A DNA stretch of 11,406 nucleotides from an uncultured Campylobacterota bacterium (GTDB lineage: Bacteria; Campylobacterota; Campylobacteria; Campylobacterales; Arcobacteraceae), in contig CAIJNA010000106.1 of NCBI GenBank assembly GCA_903821805.1, forward strand, positions 1-11,406, written 5' to 3'. Below are positions 7,410 through 11,406 of this stretch, piece after piece. The notes under the pieces are model-generated. The model ran no database searches, was not told where the DNA came from, and was given only the letters and a program-made list of their open reading frames with translations. Every line of letters begins with the position of its first letter. Position 1 is the first letter of the stretch. The translations under genes were made by a program, and so were the position numbers.

Positions 7410-8029
7410 TGACCCTCAAAACATCTACTATATTGATTGTTAACGATATAGAAGAGAGTTTAAAAGATGTCTCAGCAACTCTTCCAAAACATGATACAAG
7501 AATTATAAGACATGAGGATGAGGGGAAATATGATTTTTTAATAGCACACGCAAAGTTGGCAATTAGAGAAGCTTATATTGCTACAGAATCAACAAAATAT
7601 ATTATCCTTTGTGGATCATCTTTTACAATAGAGGCACAAAATTCACTCCTGAAAATACTTGAAGAACCACCAAAAAATATTATTTTTATAATGATTACCA
7701 ATAGTAAAAGTGGAATTCTTAAAACAATATTTTCGAGACTACCTCATCATTATTTAAAAACTACAAAAATTAGACAAAAGTTTCCAATTGATATTAAAAC
7801 ATTCGAATTAAAAGATGTTTATCAGTTTTTAAAACAAAATCAAAGACTAAATAAGCAAGACACAAAAGATTTGATTGAATCACTTTTACACACAGCGTCT
7901 ATCCAGAAAATAAAATTTTCAACAAAAGAATTAGATGCTTTTGCAACTGCCATGAAGCTTTGCGAACTCAATAGTAGACCAATTAATATTTTGACAACTT
8001 TACTTCTTACTCTTATGAGACGAAGATAG
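7409..8029 (+). CDS. holB: DNA polymerase III delta' subunit, short form
   Basis: This is probably the delta' subunit, the rigid stator of the clamp loader that pairs with DnaX. At 206 residues it is far shorter than the 334 of E. coli. It has no Walker A motif and no zinc cysteines, so it should not hydrolyse ATP. The diagnostic segment is AQNSLLKILEEPP (76-88), followed by a sensor/arginine-finger position reading SRL (109-111) where many delta' proteins have SRC. The C-terminal collar domain is short and weakly conserved. Its ATG overlaps the hobA stop, with GAGG ten bases upstream inside hobA. Synteny between hobA and folP supports holB in this phylum. A generic AAA+ clamp-loader relative is the only serious alternative. 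Confidence 0.88.
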   Translation: MTLKTSTILIVNDIEESLKDVSATLPKHDTRIIRHEDEGKYDFLIAHAKLAIREAYIATESTKYIILCGSSFTIEAQNSLLKILEEPPKNIIFIMITNSKSGILKTIFSRLPHHYLKTTKIRQKFPIDIKTFELKDVYQFLKQNQRLNKQDTKDLIESLLHTASIQKIKFSTKELDAFATAMKLCELNSRPINILTTLLLTLMRRR

Positions 8030-8047
8030 AATACCTATTGAATCAAT

Positions 8048-9181
8048 ATGAAGTTTTATAAAATTAATACAAAAAATCCAGAAGACCTATATAAGAATAT
8101 TGGTTGTGAAATATCTGGGGCTAAAATACTTGCGTCAAAGTCACATATTAATACTTTATATATTAAGGATTTACATACAGGAGCAGCTAACATCTTAAAG
8201 CAAGATGCATTATCAATAGGTGCAGATTTAGCTGTACCGCGAGGTACTATTTTAAATGCTACGCCAACAGTAGATGCTGTATTGATAGGATCAGATAAGC
8301 ATTTTCAAATTCTTTCAAAAAAAGAATTGTCTCAACCTTTTGGTTTAAAAACGCTTGCAAATGAGCTTAAGGATTTTATTAATAAAAAACATAAGAAAGT
8401 TCAAATTATGGGTATTGTAAATGCAAATGACGATAGTTTTTTTGAAAATAGTAGGTTTATGGGATCAGAAGCTATCAGTAAAATTGAACACATGATACAT
8501 GATGGTGCAAATATAATTGACGTTGGAGCAGTTTCAACTAGGCCAAATAGTGAAATAGTAGATTCATCTGAGGAGCTTGACAGGATAAAGCCAATATGCG
8601 ACGAAATACTTGCTAGAAAGCTATATGAAAAGGCTATTTTTAGTATTGATAGCTTTACTCCAGATGTCATAGAGTATGCTCTCAAATCAGGATTTAAAAT
8701 AGTTAATGATATCACCGGACTGGCGAATGATGAGGTTTGCAAATTGGTCGCTAAGTATGAAGCAACAGTTATTATTATGCACATGCAAGGCACGCCTCAG
8801 ACAATGCAAAAAAATCCAACATATGAAAATGTAATTATCGAAATAGATGATTTTTTCAAAAATAGGATAGAAAAAGCAAAGGATTTTGGAATCTCAAATA
8901 TCATACTGGATGTTGGAATCGGTTTTGGAAAAAGCTTAGAGCACAACATTGCATTACTTCAAAATATGGAGCATTTTCTTCATTTTGGATACGAGATACT
9001 TTTGGGTGCAAGTAGAAAATCCATCATTGAATCAATAGTTCCAAATACTAACATTCAAGATAGATTAAGTGGAACACTTGCTATCCATCTTGACGGTATT
9101 AAAAAAGGAGCCACTATCATTAGATGTCACGATGTTAGTGAGCATTTTCAAGCCATCGCAGTTGCAACCGCTATTTTATAA
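8048..9181 (+). CDS. folP: Dihydropteroate synthase with N-terminal extension
   Basis: It condenses p-aminobenzoate with 6-hydroxymethyl-dihydropterin pyrophosphate to dihydropteroate in folate synthesis and is the sulfonamide target. The TIM-barrel domain occupies about 118-377: MGIVNANDDSF (121-131), DVGAVSTRP (158-166), D201, VNDITG (219-224), MHMQGTP (244-250), LDVGIGFGK (287-295), SRK (322-324) and RCHDV (359-363). Before it lies a 115-residue extension I cannot assign; the total of 377 is far above the 270-280 of E. coli-type enzymes, but long FolP is usual in Helicobacter relatives as I recall. Several motifs differ from the common forms (NVTPDSF, GGESTRP, LDPGIGFGK). It begins 18 bases after holB without a clear Shine-Dalgarno, so coupling is likely. 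It ends nine bases before the convergent msrA stop. Confidence 0.94.
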   Translation: MKFYKINTKNPEDLYKNIGCEISGAKILASKSHINTLYIKDLHTGAANILKQDALSIGADLAVPRGTILNATPTVDAVLIGSDKHFQILSKKELSQPFGLKTLANELKDFINKKHKKVQIMGIVNANDDSFFENSRFMGSEAISKIEHMIHDGANIIDVGAVSTRPNSEIVDSSEELDRIKPICDEILARKLYEKAIFSIDSFTPDVIEYALKSGFKIVNDITGLANDEVCKLVAKYEATVIIMHMQGTPQTMQKNPTYENVIIEIDDFFKNRIEKAKDFGISNIILDVGIGFGKSLEHNIALLQNMEHFLHFGYEILLGASRKSIIESIVPNTNIQDRLSGTLAIHLDGIKKGATIIRCHDVSEHFQAIAVATAIL

Positions 9182-9190
9182 AAATATCTT

Positions 9191-9748
9191 CTAAAATCTT
9201 TTAACGTAACTATGGCAATATGGTATTTTATTGTGTTTAAAGTAATAATCTTGATGATATTCTTCAGCTCTAAAAAATGGAGTATTTTTTGTTGATATAA
9301 GCTTTGTAGCAATTTTATATCCTTTATTCGTAAGTATATCTAGAAGTTTTTGTGATATTTGCTTTTCATTTTCATTGCCGTAAAAGATTGCACTCAAGTA
9401 TTGACTTCCTATATCAGGTCCTTGGCCATTGGTCTGAGTTGGATCATGAATTTCAAGAAATAATCTTGCTAGCGACTCAAAAGATACAACTTTTGAGTCA
9501 TATCTAACCTCTACAACTTCAAGATGACCAGTATTTCCATTACATACTTCTCTATAACTTGGATTATTTAATTGTCCACCCATATAGCCGCTATCAGCTT
9601 TTAATACTCCATTAACTTTTTCAAAATAGTATTCAACGCCCCAAAAGCATCCACCCGCAAAATATGCATTCTTGATATTTTCCATTTTAGCTCCATATAA
9701 ATTTAAACTGAATAATGTTGTCAGTATAGAGGTTTTTAAAATTTTCAT
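9191..9748 (-). CDS. msrA: Peptide methionine-S-sulfoxide reductase MsrA, probably exported
   Basis: It reduces the S-epimer of methionine sulfoxide in oxidised proteins. The catalytic motif GCFWG is at 33-37 with C34 nucleophilic. Conserved GHLE (74-77), HDPTQ...GSQYLSAIF (101-122) and the late C178 in IPYCHSYV, a likely resolving cysteine, follow; C69 is also present. Residues 1-20 look like a short Sec signal (K2, K5, then a hydrophobic run ending YGA), implying a periplasmic enzyme. The ATG at 9748 overlaps the msrB stop by four bases (ATGA) and has only weak purines upstream, so this start depends on coupling to msrB. A second ATG at codon 22, with GGAG five bases upstream, begins exactly at the catalytic domain (listed separately). 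Function is certain; location is inferred. Confidence 0.95.
   Translation of the reverse strand: MKILKTSILTTLFSLNLYGAKMENIKNAYFAGGCFWGVEYYFEKVNGVLKADSGYMGGQLNNPSYREVCNGNTGHLEVVEVRYDSKVVSFESLARLFLEIHDPTQTNGQGPDIGSQYLSAIFYGNENEKQISQKLLDILTNKGYKIATKLISTKNTPFFRAEEYHQDYYFKHNKIPYCHSYVKRF
9683..9694 (-). promoter_or_regulatory. Internal ribosome site and alternative start in msrA
   Basis: On the minus strand GGAG (9691-9694) lies five bases before an in-frame ATG (9683-9685), codon 22 of the long form. The product would start MENIKNAYFAGG and lack the signal peptide, so it would stay in the cytoplasm. This ribosome site is clearly better than the one before the long start. Confidence 0.5.
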
Positions 9749-10167
9749 TTCTCGCTTTTGAAATCAAGCGATAAAGAATTAACACAATGTCTTGTATTTT
9801 TTTCAGTCATTCTCTCACCTTTGAATACATGACCAAGGTGTCCGCCGCAAGTAGCGCAAACTATTTCAATTCTTCTTCCATCAGCATCAGGAATTTCTCT
9901 AACAGCACCTTTTATTGTGTCGTCAAAACTAGGCCAGCCGCTACCACTGTCGAATTTAGTATACGAATCAAACAGCGGACTATTGCATTTTCTACATATG
10001 TAAGTTCCATTGGCCTTATGATCGTAATATTTGCCTGTAAAAGCTCTTTCCGTGCCTTTTTGCTCAATTATTATTCTTTCTTGTTCTGTAAGATTATTGT
10101 AAGTCATGTTGTTCCTTGAAAATGCAATGCTTAATGCTATTGCACATAAAATTATTAAAGTTTTCAT
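9745..10167 (-). CDS. msrB: Peptide methionine-R-sulfoxide reductase MsrB, probably exported
   Basis: It reduces the R-epimer of methionine sulfoxide and complements MsrA. The zinc site is formed by C58, C61, C104 and C107. SGSGWPSF (74-81) and HLGHVF (110-115) line the active site, and the catalytic cysteine is C128 in RHCVNS. The only other cysteine, C8, is in the leader, so a classic resolving cysteine is missing. Residues 1-17 form a hydrophobic Sec-like signal with a plausible AFS cleavage site. The long start at ATG 10167 has no visible Shine-Dalgarno, whereas ATG codon 21 has AAGGA five bases upstream (listed separately). The stop overlaps the msrA start by four bases, so the two genes form an operon. 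Function is certain; which start is used, and hence location, is open. Confidence 0.95.
   Translation of the reverse strand: MKTLIILCAIALSIAFSRNNMTYNNLTEQERIIIEQKGTERAFTGKYYDHKANGTYICRKCNSPLFDSYTKFDSGSGWPSFDDTIKGAVREIPDADGRRIEIVCATCGGHLGHVFKGERMTEKNTRHCVNSLSLDFKSEK
10105..10117 (-). promoter_or_regulatory. Internal ribosome site and alternative start in msrB
   Basis: On the minus strand AAGGA (10113-10117) is five bases before an in-frame ATG (10105-10107), codon 21 of the long form. The product would begin MTYNNLTEQE, a normal start for cytoplasmic MsrB, without the signal peptide. Confidence 0.5.
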
Positions 10168-10273
10168 AATGAAATTTTATTTAAAATTATTAAATGTGGC
10201 AAAACTAATATATGTTAAGGATTATTTTTTATATGTAATGAAGAAATAGATATTACTTTTTTAGAACAATTTT

Positions 10274-10279
10274 ATTATA
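10274..10279 (-). promoter_or_regulatory. Possible -10 box for msrB-msrA
   Basis: A perfect TATAAT on the minus strand would give a leader of about 100 nt before the long msrB start. In such AT-rich DNA the hexamer arises easily by chance, and other near-matches lie closer to the gene, so this is tentative. Confidence 0.3.
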
Positions 10280-10430
10280 AAAATATCATCACTATCTATG
10301 CATATATTTCAAATGATAGTTTATTTACAGTATTTTTCCGTGCTTAAAATAATTCAAAGCATAACAATTGTGAAATTAAGTTTAGTATGTGTAAATATTT
10401 TTTCAAGAATATTCTATTATCTTACTTAAA

Positions 10431-10446
10431 TGCCAAATATGTGGCA
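10431..10446. repeat. Small hairpin TGCCA-AATATG-TGGCA
   Basis: Five perfect base pairs including three G-C pairs flank a 6-nt loop, followed on the plus strand by ATTTTT and on the minus strand by TTTAAG. It could be a weak terminator for transcripts in either direction, including proC read-through (proC ends 150 bases upstream), or an operator. The stem is short for an intrinsic terminator. Confidence 0.25.
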
Positions 10447-10595
10447 ATTTTTGATTATCATTCATTGTTATTATTATCAACTTGAAAGATCATTACATCT
10501 TTCTATATTTGATTTATTATTTATGAATTTTACATATTCACAAATAAATAACGGATATTATAATTAACGGAATAAGTGTTTCTGATAGAGTTAAG

Positions 10596-11363
10596 CTACT
10601 TTTTCCCAAGTTCACAGGCTTTATTGTAAGCACTATCTATGGCTTGAATCATACCGTTTCTAACACCATTTTTTTCCATAGATGCATAACCACTAGCAGT
10701 TGTTCCACCAGGACTCATTACGGCATCTTTGATTTTGCTCGGATTATTATTTTTTAATAGTGAAGCAAATCCATCAAAAAGTCCTTGAACCAATATGTTG
10801 GCATCATTTCTAGAAAGCCCATTGTTAACAGCTCCATCACTTAATGATTCGGCTATAAGAGCTAAAAATGCTGGGCCGCTTCCTGCAACGGCAGTTGCAA
10901 TATCTAATTCTTTTTCACTTTTAACCCAAAGTGTTGATCCAAATCCTCCACAAATTTTCATAGCATTTGATTTTAGGATCTCATCACCAGTTAAAGTTGT
11001 CATTGACTTTTGAAATGAAGCAGCTATGTTCGGCATGGTTCTTATGTAATTTTTTGCGCTTATTTTCTCTTTTAATGTCTCTAGTTTAACCCCAGCTAAG
11101 ACAGAGTATAAGCTAGATGCAGTTCCATTAATTTTAGAAGATAAGTCATCAAGTGAATTAGGTTTAATACAAAGGATAATATTTTTGTCTGTTATGTCAA
11201 CTTGTTCATTAATTTGAGCTATTTGAATTTGTTGAATTTCTTCTTTTAATGCTTCTAATGATTTGGAATTTCTACCTAAAACTTCAATTTCATATTTTCC
11301 TATTAGTCCTTTTATTATAGCTTTGGCCATGTTTCCATTACCTATAAATGTAAGTTTTTCCAC
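10596..11363 (-). CDS. proC: Pyrroline-5-carboxylate reductase
   Basis: It reduces 1-pyrroline-5-carboxylate to proline with NAD(P)H, the last step of proline synthesis, in the cytoplasm. The 255 residues are slightly below the usual 265-275. The N-terminal Rossmann fold shows FIGNGNMAKAI (6-16), then CIKP (65-68) and RTMPNIAA (108-115). The C-terminal helical domain has VAGSGPAF (159-166) and the signature SPGGTTASG (217-225). The start is GTG at 11363 with AAGGA seven bases upstream; no in-frame ATG suits the Rossmann start. It seems to be transcribed alone, with a 428-bp empty gap downstream. Nothing suggests loss of function. Confidence 0.96.
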   Translation of the reverse strand: MEKLTFIGNGNMAKAIIKGLIGKYEIEVLGRNSKSLEALKEEIQQIQIAQINEQVDITDKNIILCIKPNSLDDLSSKINGTASSLYSVLAGVKLETLKEKISAKNYIRTMPNIAASFQKSMTTLTGDEILKSNAMKICGGFGSTLWVKSEKELDIATAVAGSGPAFLALIAESLSDGAVNNGLSRNDANILVQGLFDGFASLLKNNNPSKIKDAVMSPGGTTASGYASMEKNGVRNGMIQAIDSAYNKACELGKK

Positions 11364-11390
11364 TTTTTATTCCTTTGTTGAGTATCAATT

Positions 11391-11396
11391 ATTATA
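11391..11396 (-). promoter_or_regulatory. Probable -10 box for proC
   Basis: The minus strand reads GCTATAATAATT with a perfect TATAAT at 11391-11396. A start near 11384 would leave a leader of about 20 nt containing the AAGGA ribosome site. The -35 region would lie beyond the right edge. Confidence 0.5.
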
Positions 11397-11406
11397 GCGA
11401 TTTCAG

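Larger units (their letters stand above)
10168..10595. other. 428-bp AT-rich gap without a convincing gene
   Basis: Both strands are full of stops and no frame resembles a known protein. The gap separates the 3' end of proC from the start of msrB, so it should hold the msrB promoter and leader and any proC terminator. Visible items are a TATAAT on the minus strand (10274-10279), a small hairpin (10431-10446), a 9-bp repeat ATGTGGCAA at 10194-10202 and 10439-10447, and TAACGGA repeated at 10549-10555 and 10565-10571, 16 bp apart. A 43-codon hydrophobic plus-strand frame (10298-10429) has no ribosome site. I see no tRNA or recognisable small RNA. Confidence 0.7.

Noticed and set aside
10380..10480. 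Short minus-strand frame beginning MNDNQKLPHIW as a pseudogene remnant
   Set aside because: Only 20 codons, no ribosome site, and the sequence beyond its stop does not continue a protein-like frame.
10369..10542. DnaA-box-like sites (10369-10377, 10388-10396, 10534-10542) suggesting an origin
   Set aside because: Each has at least one mismatch to TTWTNCACA, spacing is irregular, and a few such sites are expected by chance in AT-rich DNA; dnaA and dnaN are not nearby.

Overview
The window is an ordinary chromosomal housekeeping region from an AT-rich member of the Campylobacterota (Epsilonproteobacteria). The main marker is the gene at 6858-7409, a HobA (DnaA-binding initiation factor) homologue, a family known from this phylum. 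The block rppH-lysC-hobA-holB-folP has the same order that I recall from Helicobacter (HP1228-HP1232). Low GC and motif details fit a free-living Sulfurimonas/Arcobacter-like genus, but the genus cannot be fixed from the sequence alone. I see no RNA gene, insertion sequence, prophage, CRISPR array or defence module.

Layout. Positions 1-5076 are all on the minus strand. In transcription order they are hemW (TTG start), rho, murI and dnaX. The dnaX frame is open for 568 codons and runs off the left edge. A 57-bp divergent gap (5077-5133) separates hemW from the plus-strand cluster rppH, lysC, hobA (TTG start), holB (1-nt overlap) and folP, ending at 9181. Nine bases later this meets a convergent minus-strand pair, msrB-msrA (4-nt overlap), both with N-terminal export signals. 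A 428-bp AT-rich gap without a convincing gene follows (10168-10595). Then comes proC (minus strand, GTG start), whose promoter reaches the right edge.

How the genes fit together. dnaX and holB encode clamp-loader subunits and hobA a regulator of DnaA, so replication is represented on both sides. rho and rppH act on RNA termination and decay. lysC, murI and folP supply the aspartate-family/diaminopimelate, D-glutamate and folate pathways. hemW serves haem handling, msrA/msrB repair oxidised methionine, and proC makes proline.

No novel system is evident. The observations most worth a second look concern possible two-product genes. dnaX carries an in-frame T TTA AAA heptamer at the end of its collar domain, with a -1 frame stop four codons on. 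lysC has an internal Shine-Dalgarno plus ATG where Bacillus/Corynebacterium aspartokinases start their beta subunit. Both msrA and msrB have a good Shine-Dalgarno plus ATG directly after the signal peptide, which could give a cytoplasmic form besides the exported one.
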